Part shown: piece by piece, positions 42,583-52,842 of the stretch
Numbering within the stretch: the first letter of the stretch is position 1
Layout: each line of letters opens with the position of its first letter
Assembly (NCBI RefSeq): GCF_032118995.1
Contig: NC_092657.1
Location: 4,976,391-5,040,390 of the forward strand
Length of the DNA: 64,000 nt
Reading direction: 5' to 3'
From: Asterias amurensis
Lineage: Eukaryota; Echinodermata; Asteroidea; Forcipulatida; Asteriidae
Notes under the pieces: generated by a model
Told to the model about the DNA's origin: nothing
Databases searched by the model: none
Seen by the model: only the letters and a program-made list of their open reading frames with translations
Program-made: the position numbers and the translations under genes

Positions 42583-45500
42583 TCAACGTTTTGTTGCAAA
42601 AGAAAAGTCTCTGTCTCCCCTGTGATCATGACAATGTTTTTCATTGTCATGTGAACTTTTAGAAATGAATCTCTGTTCAGTTCTTTGTGAATTTCTGTGA
42701 GAAGAGTTCTCAGCTTGCCTTTCTCTCTTAGGATGCCTGTTGGAGTGTTCATCACTAGACGTCTCACTATCTGGTTTTGAACTTCGTTTTCTGTCTTGCG
42801 TCCCAAGATGTTTCCTTGACATTTCAGCTCTATCTCGTGAATCATGTTGTTTATGATGAATGTACTTGTCATGGTCTGATCTCGAGACTTGTTGCTTAAA
42901 TGATTTGTCCTCCCGTGGTTGGTGCCGGTTTTTCTGAGAGTGTCTCTTAACTTCATCAGGATCTGAGGAAGACTCAGAGTGTCTTGATTTGCGCCGTTGG
43001 TTGATGCTTTCTCTTGGGGTGTGACGAGGTGCCTGGGGGGTTTTGTGTCTATGTTTGTCATGGGGTATGTCGCTGTCGGAGCTTGATGAATCTGAGCTTT
43101 TTGATCGATGACGACTCTTCTTCGACTTCTTGGTTTTGTGTCTATGTTTGTCATGGGGTGTGTCACTGTCGGAGCTCGATGAATCTGAGCTTGCTGATCG
43201 ATGTCGTCTTTTCTTCGACTTCTTGGTTTTGTGTCTATGTTTGTCATGGGGTATGTCGCTGTCGGAGCTCGATGAATCTGAGCTTGATGATCGGTGACGA
43301 CTCTTCTTTGACTTCTTTTTCTTCTCCTGAGGGTAATGTAAACAAATGAGAGTGTTCCAAAAAGTGATATTCAAAAAAGCTGGACCTCACAGTAGCCAAC
43401 TGGTCTCTCTGCGGAGCTACTGGAATATTCATGTTATGGACATGTAAATGAACCGTTCGGCGTTCTGGCCACAGACCTGCCAGGTTGCTAAAGGTCCTTT
43501 TGTTATCAACAGATTAAAAAGTCCTCGGAATTCCGCAGAAAGACCGCAGGCTCGAACGTCTTGGAGGTTTTGATAAAGCGCCTTACCTTTTTCTTCTTTT
43601 TCTTCTGGTGGGCTGACGGCGTCTTAGCTTCTTGGATACTTGGAAGACTTAAATCCTCATCCCCCAGGAGCTCATAGGATTTACCTCCGGGAGTTTTGAA
43701 ACAATCTTGTGCCAAATGTCCTACAAAAGGAGAAATTATACTATTGTTATTACATGTATAATTACAATTTGTTATAATTATAATATATTTTCTGGAAATA
43801 AAACCAAGGTTGTCTTAATCACTGTAGCTTGCGAGATACCAGGGTCCAATTTCATAACTGCTTATCAAATTTATTTGCTAAACAAAAAAGTGAGTGGGGC
43901 ACCAGTCACAACAATGTAAACTTTATACAATGTTGGCTGGTAACCTTTTTTTTTCTAAGCAACATTCTCCTCTGCTAAGCAGATGTTTGTGCTTACAGGC
44001 ATTTTGAAGTTGGGCCCAGAAACAAGGGTGCTTTCTATCTGAACCAAATACACCAGGGTCAACCCTGAGAAGAGTGCTGACCGGGACTCGAACCCACAAT
44101 CTGCTGTTTAGAAACACCAGAATCTGAGTCTGGTGGTTTTATGAAAACTAAATACCCCTAAAACAAAGTACATAAACTGATAAATCTAAATAGTTGAAAA
44201 CAAATCTAAACAATCTCATAGAGCTGCTTGAGCATGACAAATTATGCTTAACCAGAATAAGATTACCAGCTAAAATAACATCACATGTACAGTCTGTGAC
44301 TGGTATCCTGCCTTTTTTGCTTAGCAAATTACAATTTTCTGCTTAAGCAGCGCCATGAAATTGGGCCCAAGAGTCTAAAAATTGATTTGAAAATTGTTTT
44401 AGATGTCGTACCTTTTGTTCCACATTTCCTGCACACTGTGTTTAACACAGCACCAAGTTCAATCTTCGGTTGGACAAAAGACCCGCCTTTCTTTCGTCTC
44501 TGCTCTTCCTGTCTGGTAAAGAAAATAATAGTTTGCTGAGATTAAAAAAAAGACAAGGTAAAGGTCACATCATAATTGATATTTTTCTAAGTTTTCTTGG
44601 TCTCTCAAGGATTATTTAAGGGGTTGCATAACAAGTGCAGAACCTTTTCTTGGGTTCTCCCAGCTTAGTGCAAAACGCTAGAAAGAGTCAAGTTTGCAGG
44701 GCACTGCTATCGCAACCCTGAGCTTCCATCAGTCTTTAAGAGCTCTCTTGTCTTTGACCGTATCTTTTTTTGTCCTTGGTTTACTCACTTGGTTAGAACG
44801 AGATTTGGGTCTTGGTCATTTCCGTTTCCTTGATTTACTACTTTCATGGACAGTGAAATCTTGCCATTACCATCTTCCTGAAAAACAAAACAATAGAAGT
44901 AGACTTTTAAACAAACAGTTAACAGGTCTGGGGTCGATTTCACAAAGAGTTAGGTAGGAGGTATACAACATGTATGGCTAGTCCTAAGTTAGGACGAGTA
45001 ACTCGTCCTAACTCGAGATAAGACTAGTCCTAACTCTTTGTGGAATCCACCCCTGGATTATTATTTGTTGTTGAGATATCAACTAACATCAAAAGGCCGG
45101 ATGGCCACTTCAAGGTGAGGGCTACACCGTCCACCAAATCAACTGTCACCAGAAGCCACGTTGCCACCTACTCCCGGACATGAAACAGGGTTACCCACTT
45201 CACAGTCCACAAGGATGTCGGTATGGGTATCATCCACTAGGAGCCTGGCTGGTAAAGCAAAATGCACTACCTTCTCTTGGGACTGAAACAGGGTTACCCA
45301 CTTCACAGTCCACAAGGATGTCGGTATGGGTATCATCCACTAGGAGCCTGGCTGGCAAAGCAAAATGCACTACCTTCCCAATTTGTTTACAAAGCAATCA
45401 TTGTTTAGCGCCTTGCTTACACAAGTTCCATGTGCTGCTGACCACACCAGAGCTTGGGTCAGGTGAATCAGACTGCTCTGCCATGACAGCAAAATTTCAT

Positions 45501-47628
45501 CTTTGAGAGGGCAAGGCCAATTATATTTTGTATAGTAAAGGGAACTTCTTTTAAATCCCCTGTCAATACAAAGTTTGAAAAATATAACCTTCCACACTAA
45601 TGCTAAAAATAGAAGCTAAGTACCGGTACCCGGATCTCAGACAAACTTGTCAAATATCACTAACGCGTGCATACATCCAAAATGTATGTTTACTCTCAAC
45701 TAACTACACTTTTATAGTGCAGTTGGTGCATCGTTGACACAGTGATCACGTAGGTGGTGTGGCACTACCCTCTGACAGCTGGGTATTTTAACAAAGGTGA
45801 CGTCATTAGTGCGGGGTGCTATTGGGAAGATTTAATTGTCCCTGGACAGTGTGACGATTAAAATCCAAACCAGAACTTCAATCAGGGAGTATAAAACTAA
45901 CCCCAAGTGATATAACTTTGCAGTAGACTCTATCCCCGATCTCCAAGATTTCAGTGACATCTTCCACTCTAGTTGAAGATATCTGGGTCTTGTGGACAAG
46001 GCCTAGAAAAAGGAAAACATATCAACAATAACGTTACATAATTGAAACACCAAGGTCAATATTTGATGACGATGTCGTTTTAAGTAAAGGTAGGGTCATA
46101 TGAGACCAAGAAATTGGGCGCTGTACTCCTTAAAGGCCCGGAAAAAGGAAAACATATCAACAATAACGTTACATAATTGAAACACCAAGGTCAATATTTG
46201 ATGACGATGTCGTTTTAAGTAAAGGTAGGGTCATATGAGACCAAGAAATTGGGCGCTGTACTCCTTAAAGGCCCGGTCACACAGGCCCCGGAAAATAAGA
46301 ACGAAAATGAGAATTATAAAAATGCACGCCCTCTATTGGTTGTTTGACCGTGGGCGTATTTTGCATGGAGCATTTAAACCAATAGAATGCGTCCTCTTTG
46401 CGCCATGATCGCTATATTTTTTGACAAAATTGACATCTACGGTTCAAGATGATTACCCCAGGTACTGGGTCAAGTTTCCATACATGTATATTTTAGAATT
46501 GTAAATCTCCTTCAACAGAAATACTTTACCATTTTTTTTAAATCCTGGTATTTTCACGAATGCACCGTATGCTTGAATCGATGCAACCTGAAAATTAAAA
46601 GACATGAAATAAAAAAATTAATTTGCACTTGCAGGCTCACTAACTGAACCGAGTTTTATGTCAGCTTTAAACACCCCTGTTTAGGTTGTTGGTAACGGCT
46701 CACTTAGGGTGCGTTCGTTTACCTTCCCTGGGTTGACCCCGGTGTGTGGTTGGTTTATTTTTGTGTGCAGATAATTACCCACATTCGTCCTGGAAAAAAA
46801 AAAAAAAAAAACACCGGGGTCGGACCCTTATGTAGCTCATCAGTCTTACTCTTATCATTTGGTATGCAGCAGTAAGCTATGTACGACCGATATGTATTGT
46901 TAGTGACGAGCCATACGCATGCAGACTTTCATATTATACACTATCGAGTGCAGCCCAAACAAAAAGCAAAGGCTCAATTTCATCATTAGGCATGTTAGGG
47001 CATAGATTAGACCCAGTAACTGGGGCGCTGTACTCCTTTTCAACAATTTTTGACTTTATCTGTCGTACTAGCTGTCAAAAATTGTTGAAAAGGAGTACAG
47101 CGCCCCAGTTACTGGGTCTAGGCATAGATAGACATATTAATTATTATATTATATTATTTATATAGAGCTGCTTTTTAAATTTTAGTTTTCATTATATTGA
47201 AAAGCAGATTGCTTAAATAATAAAACCTCCATCCATTCATGCATAAAAATAAGTACAGGTAAGTGTGTGTCTGCTAACACCAGTGCTATTGCTAAGCCCC
47301 ATACATTACATTAGTGATACACATATATACACACAAACAAATAGTGTCAAGTTTGCTGGACTCCCTCTATCCATGTACCATGTACTAATACACTATTTAT
47401 GACCTCGGTAATTATTTAATTTTCAATTATTCAATCGAATTCAGTACTCAAATCAATAAAAATTATATAAACTTATAAATAATGTTTAGCAATAGCATGT
47501 TTAGTTAGGAATAGTTAGTAGTTTACCTCTCCATGGAATATGCTGTACAGCTCCGGCATTTCGTCATGGTCATCTTGTCCTCCTCTATGACGACCCTGCT
47601 CTCTTCGATCATGGCGATATTCTGACAT
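42583..47628 (-). CDS. ZCCHC17: ZCCHC17 (nucleolar protein of 40 kDa) orthologue, seven exons, complete
   Basis: Coding exons 47527-47628, 46530-46587, 45902-46002, 44789-44877, 44412-44512, 43587-43720 and 42583-43326, all with consensus borders and agreeing phases, give 442 aa. Residues about 27-100 form an S1 RNA-binding domain (MPELYSIFHGEVAS..., GAFVKIPG, GLVHKTQISS, KISLSMKVVNQG), and 144-157 a CCHC zinc knuckle (CRKCGTKGHLAQDC). The family is a nucleolar/speckle protein that links ribosomal RNA and pre-mRNA processing. The tail from about 196 is far longer than in the ~240-aa human protein: three tandem ~30-residue repeats (SSSSDSDIPHDKHRHKT type) and further Ser/Arg/His/Lys-rich sequence. 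Introns hold MITEs and SINEs. The retrotransposon at 48018 lies 390 bp upstream of the ATG. Confidence 0.95.
44928..45056. mobile_element. foldback element with ACAAAGAGTTAGG ends, in a ZCCHC17 intron
   Basis: CTGGGGTCGATTTCACAAAG on the left mirrors the complement of CTTTGTGGAATCCACCCCTG on the right, with TAGTCCTAAGTTAGGACGAG and its mirror in the middle. Non-coding. Confidence 0.75.
45181..45386. repeat. 103-bp direct duplication of SINE-type sequence
   Basis: TGAAACAGGGTTACCCACTT occurs at 45181 and 45284 and each copy runs to AAAATGCACTACCTTC. Intronic in ZCCHC17. The small frames on both strands are repeat shadows. Confidence 0.8.
46007..46276. repeat. 135-bp tandem duplication next to the ZCCHC17 exon 3 acceptor
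   Basis: AAAAAGGAAAACATATCAAC starts at 46007 and 46142 and the copies are identical over the stretch through GGCGCTGTACTCCTTAAAGG. The repeat begins five bases upstream of exon 3 (46002), so the intron's acceptor tract (CTTTTTCTAG on the minus strand) was partly copied. Confidence 0.85.
47009..47119. repeat. perfect 46-bp inverted repeat with a 19-nt loop
   Basis: Arms 47009-47054 and 47074-47119 are exact complements (AGACCCAGTAACTGGGGCGC ... and its mirror). The inner part of the arm, GGCGCTGTACTCCTT, also occurs in the 46007 duplication. Lies in ZCCHC17 intron 1. Confidence 0.92.
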
Positions 47629-48017
47629 TAATTCTCAACTGCAAACATTCCAAACAGAGTGAAACTGATCAAACTTCCAACTGAACGGCATGAACTGAAA
47701 TGAAAAAAAAACATAACAGAGTGTTGGCGCCCTCAAGAGTTCACTAGAAGAGAATTTCGTCGTGTTGTGATAAACTTTTTTTTACATGCGATGCAGTGGG
47801 TGGAATGTGAGTTTTGCTGTGCTTTTCCAACGTGAATTATATCGAGTAAGTTGTGAAATTTTTGCATTCAATGCACTCTTTTAGTGTGTGTGGGTTCTAT
47901 GGGAATTACGAATGTATTACTATAGCGTGGATTAGAAAGATTTTCAGGTTATAAAACGAGAATATTAAAATCAAGTTTTGCAGTATCCAGTCAACATTGT
48001 GACTGTCAAGTGGTGTG
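47629..48017. other. 5' flank of ZCCHC17 up to the retrotransposon
   Basis: About 390 bp with no coding frame. It should hold the ZCCHC17 5' UTR and promoter. No clear TATA or other motif that I would name. Confidence 0.5.
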
Positions 48018-48115
48018 TGTTATGGTATTTACGTCATGTACCAATATGACCTAGGTCACCAATAAAGTGACGCGCATGCGTCGTTGTTGTTCTGTAAACC
48101 ATCGATATTGTTACA
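48018..48115 (+). repeat. 5' LTR (98 bp)
   Basis: Unusually short. Carries TTACGTCA (CRE-like), CGCGCATGCG (NRF1-like palindrome) and AATAAA (48061-48066), so promoter and poly(A) functions are packed together. Confidence 0.95.
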
Positions 48116-48126
48116 TGGTGGCAGCG
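48116..48126 (+). promoter_or_regulatory. primer binding site, tRNA-Leu-like
   Basis: TGGTGGCAGCG directly abuts the LTR and complements the 3' end of animal tRNA-Leu ending CGCTGCCACCA, as judged from known tRNA ends. Eleven matching bases. Confidence 0.7.
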
Positions 48127-48206
48127 TGAAGCTCCATTTTAATCTGCAAATTTCTAGTAGTAGAATCCTCTTAAGTGATCGGATAGACACGGGAGTGTGA
48201 CTAGAA

Positions 48207-51200
48207 ATGGCGACAGGACATGCAGGATCGCCATTAGCGGAGGACAATGTCGGTGAACAGTTAAACGCCGATGAAAATATTGGCCCGGGCAACCAACAAC
48301 ATGGCGCCGTGCCGAAGGGACCTGCACCCGTCGGCGGCATTCGACCTCCGGCCCCGATGCAAGTTTCGAGAGGGGTCATAGAAAACTGGAAGACATGGAA
48401 GCAAATGTGGAGTAACTATGGCATCGTTACACAGCTCCAGAAACAAACGCCAGCATACCGCACAGCCTTGTTCCTGCATGCGATTGGATCACAAGGACTT
48501 GAGATTTATAACAGTTTCAACTTCCCCAACGAAGACGATTCCAGAGATTTGGACAAAATCTTAAAGGCATTTGATAAATATGCCATAGGAGAAGTGAATG
48601 AGACATACGAGCGGTACTTGTTCAACAAGCGTCAACAAGAATCAGGTGAGAGTTTTGAAACTTATCTGGCAGCCCTTAGATCTCTGGCAAAGACATGTAA
48701 CTTTTGTGAATGTATGTCGAGTAGCCTGGTACGTGATAAAATTGTACTGGGAATTGGAGACTCTAACACACGAAAACGCCTACTCCAAGAACGAAACCTA
48801 ACACTTTCCACATGCATAGACATATGTAAGAGCATGGAATCAGCAGAGTCACAATTAAAAGCGTTCACGGCACCCCTAAATACAAATGATGGGGCACAAG
48901 CAGTGCACAGAGTCACAGACAAGCGCCAGGGGCCCAAACAAAAATACAAACAACGGTCAAAGCCGGGAGAAGGGCAACATAAGACTGGCAAGAGCACACA
49001 AGAAGTGAAAAAGTGCAAATATTGCGGGAAGTCACATGCCAAAGATAGAAATCTGTGTCCAGCGTACGGGCAGACATGCAAGGCATGTGGAAAGAACAAC
49101 CACTTTGCCACTGTATGCCGAAAAAAGAATATCCATGCACTGGGCACAACCTACGCAGACGGCTCAGCCAGTGATTCGAGCACCGAGTACATATATGATG
49201 TGACTCTTGTCAACGCTGTACAGCCAAATAAAGAGGATGTGTACGTTGAAATGCACATCGATGGGAAACCCATCAACTTTCAAGTAGACAGTGGTGCTAG
49301 TGTCAACATCATATCCAAGAACTGTCTTAAGGGCACTACGTACACCACCAAAAAGAACCCAAAGACACTGCTCATGTGGAACAAATCAACACTACAGGCA
49401 GAAGGGGTATGTAGACTGAAAATACTGAACCCAAAGTTGAATAAGAAATACTCTTTGGAGTTTGTTGTTGTAAACAACGACCTTACCCCACTACTTGGCA
49501 GTAAAGCAAGCCAGCAGATGGATCTCATCACAGTAAACAGTGAGAACTTCCACAAAGCACACATTAATAAAGTGTCCACGTCATCAGACCATGATAAGCT
49601 ACCCGAAGAGCGATACGGCACAGTTTTTGATGCTAAACTAGGCAAACTCCCTGGAGAGGTCCACTTGCAAACAAGAGAGGACATTATGCCTGTCGTTCTG
49701 CCCCCACGGAGACTACCACATGCCATCAAAGCCAAAGTCAAAGATGAACTTGAAAGCATGGAAAGATCTGGAGTGATCACAGCAGTGCAAAAACCAACAC
49801 AGTGGGTAAGCCAGTTGGTAGTGGCTGAGAAGAAAAATGGTGCACTCAGAATATGCATCGACCCAAGGCCACTGAATAAAGCACTGAAGCGTGAACACTA
49901 TCAGCTACCAGTAATTGAAGATATTCTGCCCGACCTTGCTGACGCCAGAGTTTTCAGCAAATTAGACTTGAGCTCAGCATTTTGGCAACTACAACTGGAT
50001 GAGGCCTCCAGCATTTTGACAACCTTCAATACGCCCTTTGGACGCTATCGCTGGTGTCGTCTGCCTTTCGGCACTTGCGTGTCTTCAGAGATATTCCAGC
50101 GCAGGCTTCATCAAGCACTTGAAGGACTAACGGGCATAATCTGTGTTGCTGATGATATCCTAGTCTATGGGACAGGTGGCTCCCAAAAAGAAGCAATCAC
50201 AGATCACGACGAAAAACTTGAACAGCTACTGAAGCGTTGTGCAGACATGAACATTAAGCTAAACAAGGCCAAATCTGTGTTCCGAGTGAATGAAATACTA
50301 TTTCTTGGACACATCGTATCAAGCAAAGGCCTCAAAGCTAACCCGCAGAAAATATCTGCAGTGACAAGCATGCCAGCTCCCACAAATGTAAAAGAGGTGC
50401 AACGCCTGGTTGGATTTGTAAACTACTTGGGAAAATTCCTGCCAGGATTATCGGAAACCTTGGAGCCAATTCGACAACTTACCAAACCAGACATAGCGTG
50501 GGAGTGGTCAGATGCCCAAGAGAATGCCTTCATCAAAGTAAAGAAGATGGTATGTCATGCACCCATATTGCAATTCTACAATCCGAAGGATGAACTAACT
50601 GTGCAGTGTGACGCAAGTGGTGTTGGTCTTGGGGCGGCTCTGCTGCAGAATGGCCATCCCATAGCATACGCAAGCAGAGCGGTGACCGACACTGAAACAC
50701 GATACGCATCTATTGAAAAGGAGATGCTTGCAGTAGTCTTTGCGATGGAGCGTTTCCACCAATACACCTTCGGAAGATTCACCAGTGTGGTCAGTGATCA
50801 TAAACCTCTCGAAATGATCATGAAAAAACCCCTAGTGAAGGCCCCAAAGCGCCTCCAAGGAATGCTCCTACGCCTCCAGAAATATGACTTTGCAATTACT
50901 TACTGCCCAGGTAAGAGAATGTATCTGGCCGACACACTATCACGAGCGGTTGGTGAACAGCCTCCCACCCATGGCCAGGGAGATTTTGAGGAAGTCAATA
51001 TGGTGTCGTATTTGCCCATACGTGAAGAAAGACTGACTCAAATACAAAAAGAGACTGCAAAAGATGATAATTTGCAGCTACTTAAGCAAACCATCACTCA
51101 AGGATGGCCAGATGAGCGAAGCACACTCCCTGAGCAGCTAAAGCCATACTACAGCTATCGCGACGAGTTGGCAATTCAAGACGGTATGATTTTCAGAGGA

Positions 51201-52409
51201 GACAGAGTGGTCATACCCGAAACCCTCAGGAAAGAGATGAAAGACAAAACCCACTCATCCCACTTGGGCATTGACAGCTGCCTAAGACGAGCACGCCAGA
51301 GCCTATTCTGGCCAGGAATGAATAGCGAGATAAAACACTTCATCAGCACTTGTGATGTATGTCGTTCGATGGAGATACGGCAGCAAAAAGAGAGCTTGAT
51401 CTCTCATGAGCTTGCAACAAGGCCGTGGGAGCGTGTTGGAACTGATCTGTTCTCACTGAATGCCAAGGATTATTTAATCACGGTGGATTACTACAGTAAC
51501 TTCTGGGAAGTGGACAACCTTCCAGACACGACTAGCGCCACCGTAATTCGGAAACTCAAGGGACATTTTGCTCGTTATGGCACTCCATCCCAACTGGTAA
51601 GTGACAACGGGCCACAGTTCACATCCACACTCTTCAGCCAATTTTCCAAGGAATGGGACTTCGAACATCTCTGCAGTAGCCCAGGAAATAGCAAAGCTAA
51701 TGGCAAAGCCGAGTCTGCGGTGAAAACAGCAAAGCGACTGCTCACAAAGAGTGCAAAGTCACACACTGACCCCTACCTGGCACTCTTGGATCATCGCAAC
51801 ACGCCCACACAAGGTCTTGCCACAAGTCCTACACAGAGACTCATGAACCGCCGCACACGAACCTTGTTACCAACAACTGCCAATCTACTAAAGCCAAAGG
51901 TCATTGACGAGCATGATCGCATGAAGCAACGCATGCGCAAACAGGCTGATTACTACAACAACTCAGCCAAGACGCTCACACCATTGGACGAAGGAGATAC
52001 TGTACGCATGCAACCCCTCATCCAAGGACAGAAAGGCTGGGACAAAGCTACAGTGATGCGCAGACTTGATGAGCGTTCGTACATTGTCGAAACGCCTACT
52101 GGGAGATATCGTCGTAACCGCATGCATCTGCGTAAAACGGTAGAAAACCCACCAATCTCACCGGACACTAACAAAAACAACAGCTGCAAAGCGAGTCGTG
52201 GAGACATCAGCTCACCAGCAGAGTGTACACAGGAACCAATGAATCCTATGGAAAAACCCGGACCGTTGCAAACAAACAAACAATTGAACATGGACAAAAG
52301 CACACCCAAACCGAAGCCTGACACTAATACTGATTTGGGTGCATCTATCAAAACCCGTTCAGGACGCGTAGTTACTAAACCGAAACACCTGAAAGACTAT
52401 ATCCCATAA
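48207..52409 (+). CDS. Gag-Pol polyprotein, single 1400-aa frame
   Basis: Encodes all retrotransposition proteins without a frameshift between gag and pol. Gag-like region about 1-260, then two zinc knuckles: C270/C273/H277/C284 (spacing unusual) and C291/C294/H299/C304 (canonical). Aspartic protease DSGA at 361-364. Reverse transcriptase about 500-690 with LDLSSAFWQL (D587) and the catalytic VADD (D649/D650) in place of the usual YxDD. RNase H starts at about D802 (CDASGVGLGAAL). Integrase: zinc-binding region with H1016/H1019 and C1049/C1052, catalytic D1080, D1133 and E1169 (D-35-E spacing). Basic, Pro/Lys-rich C-terminus and no chromodomain. All active-site residues are present, so it looks competent. 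No envelope gene follows. Confidence 0.96.
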   Translation: MATGHAGSPLAEDNVGEQLNADENIGPGNQQHGAVPKGPAPVGGIRPPAPMQVSRGVIENWKTWKQMWSNYGIVTQLQKQTPAYRTALFLHAIGSQGLEIYNSFNFPNEDDSRDLDKILKAFDKYAIGEVNETYERYLFNKRQQESGESFETYLAALRSLAKTCNFCECMSSSLVRDKIVLGIGDSNTRKRLLQERNLTLSTCIDICKSMESAESQLKAFTAPLNTNDGAQAVHRVTDKRQGPKQKYKQRSKPGEGQHKTGKSTQEVKKCKYCGKSHAKDRNLCPAYGQTCKACGKNNHFATVCRKKNIHALGTTYADGSASDSSTEYIYDVTLVNAVQPNKEDVYVEMHIDGKPINFQVDSGASVNIISKNCLKGTTYTTKKNPKTLLMWNKSTLQAEGVCRLKILNPKLNKKYSLEFVVVNNDLTPLLGSKASQQMDLITVNSENFHKAHINKVSTSSDHDKLPEERYGTVFDAKLGKLPGEVHLQTREDIMPVVLPPRRLPHAIKAKVKDELESMERSGVITAVQKPTQWVSQLVVAEKKNGALRICIDPRPLNKALKREHYQLPVIEDILPDLADARVFSKLDLSSAFWQLQLDEASSILTTFNTPFGRYRWCRLPFGTCVSSEIFQRRLHQALEGLTGIICVADDILVYGTGGSQKEAITDHDEKLEQLLKRCADMNIKLNKAKSVFRVNEILFLGHIVSSKGLKANPQKISAVTSMPAPTNVKEVQRLVGFVNYLGKFLPGLSETLEPIRQLTKPDIAWEWSDAQENAFIKVKKMVCHAPILQFYNPKDELTVQCDASGVGLGAALLQNGHPIAYASRAVTDTETRYASIEKEMLAVVFAMERFHQYTFGRFTSVVSDHKPLEMIMKKPLVKAPKRLQGMLLRLQKYDFAITYCPGKRMYLADTLSRAVGEQPPTHGQGDFEEVNMVSYLPIREERLTQIQKETAKDDNLQLLKQTITQGWPDERSTLPEQLKPYYSYRDELAIQDGMIFRGDRVVIPETLRKEMKDKTHSSHLGIDSCLRRARQSLFWPGMNSEIKHFISTCDVCRSMEIRQQKESLISHELATRPWERVGTDLFSLNAKDYLITVDYYSNFWEVDNLPDTTSATVIRKLKGHFARYGTPSQLVSDNGPQFTSTLFSQFSKEWDFEHLCSSPGNSKANGKAESAVKTAKRLLTKSAKSHTDPYLALLDHRNTPTQGLATSPTQRLMNRRTRTLLPTTANLLKPKVIDEHDRMKQRMRKQADYYNNSAKTLTPLDEGDTVRMQPLIQGQKGWDKATVMRRLDERSYIVETPTGRYRRNRMHLRKTVENPPISPDTNKNNSCKASRGDISSPAECTQEPMNPMEKPGPLQTNKQLNMDKSTPKPKPDTNTDLGASIKTRSGRVVTKPKHLKDYIP

Positions 52410-52715
52410 TTGCACATTCAAAGGATGCTTTTACTCCGATCGCGTCAAGTGAACTTTTGGACTGTTGCTGAACAAATTTGTTAAGTGTTACTTAAAGAAG
52501 TTATTTTTACAGTTTGTTCCAAGTAAAACGAACTCATTTGAACCAGTTTGCAACAAATTAAGTTAATTTTAACTCAAGCATAGAAGACAGCTTGGTTTTT
52601 TTTTGTAATCAGTTGAGAATTTTCCTCCTTATCCATCCCTTTGTTTTCAGGCTAGGTCAGCAGTTCCTTTTTAATCTGCATACATTTTTTTTAGTTTCTT
52701 GTTAACGTCAAAACT

Positions 52716-52744
52716 AAAAAAAAAAGAAAAAAAAAGAAGGGGGA
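52716..52744 (+). promoter_or_regulatory. polypurine tract
   Basis: An unbroken A/G run ending GAAGGGGGA immediately before the 3' LTR; the plus-strand primer in reverse transcription. Confidence 0.85.
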
Positions 52745-52842
52745 TGTTATGGTATTTACGTCATGTACCAATATGACCTAGGTCACCAATAAAGTGACGC
52801 GCATGCGTCGTTGTTGTTCTGTAAACCATCGATATTGTTACA
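52745..52842 (+). repeat. 3' LTR (98 bp)
   Basis: Identical to the 5' LTR at every base. AATAAA at 52788-52793. Confidence 0.95.

Larger units (their letters stand above)
48018..52842 (+). mobile_element. intact Ty3/gypsy LTR retrotransposon, 4825 bp
   Basis: Two identical 98-bp LTRs (TGTTATGG...TTGTTACA), a 5-bp target duplication GTGTG (48013-48017 and 52843-52847), a primer site touching the 5' LTR, a polypurine tract before the 3' LTR, and one open Gag-Pol frame. Identical LTRs and an unbroken frame mean very recent insertion. Domain order PR-RT-RNaseH-IN and no chromodomain place it in Ty3/gypsy; the VADD catalytic box and short LTRs recall the Mag/SURL-type elements of echinoderms (inference). 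Confidence 0.96.

Noticed and set aside
42558..43349. A 229-aa minus frame and a 111-aa plus frame over the last ZCCHC17 exon
   Set aside because: Both result from the repetitive Ser/Arg codons of the real exon; the splice phases select the other frame.
48662..49858. Long minus-strand frames (161 and 192 aa) opposite the retrotransposon
   Set aside because: Antisense shadows of the 1400-aa Gag-Pol frame with no domain signal.
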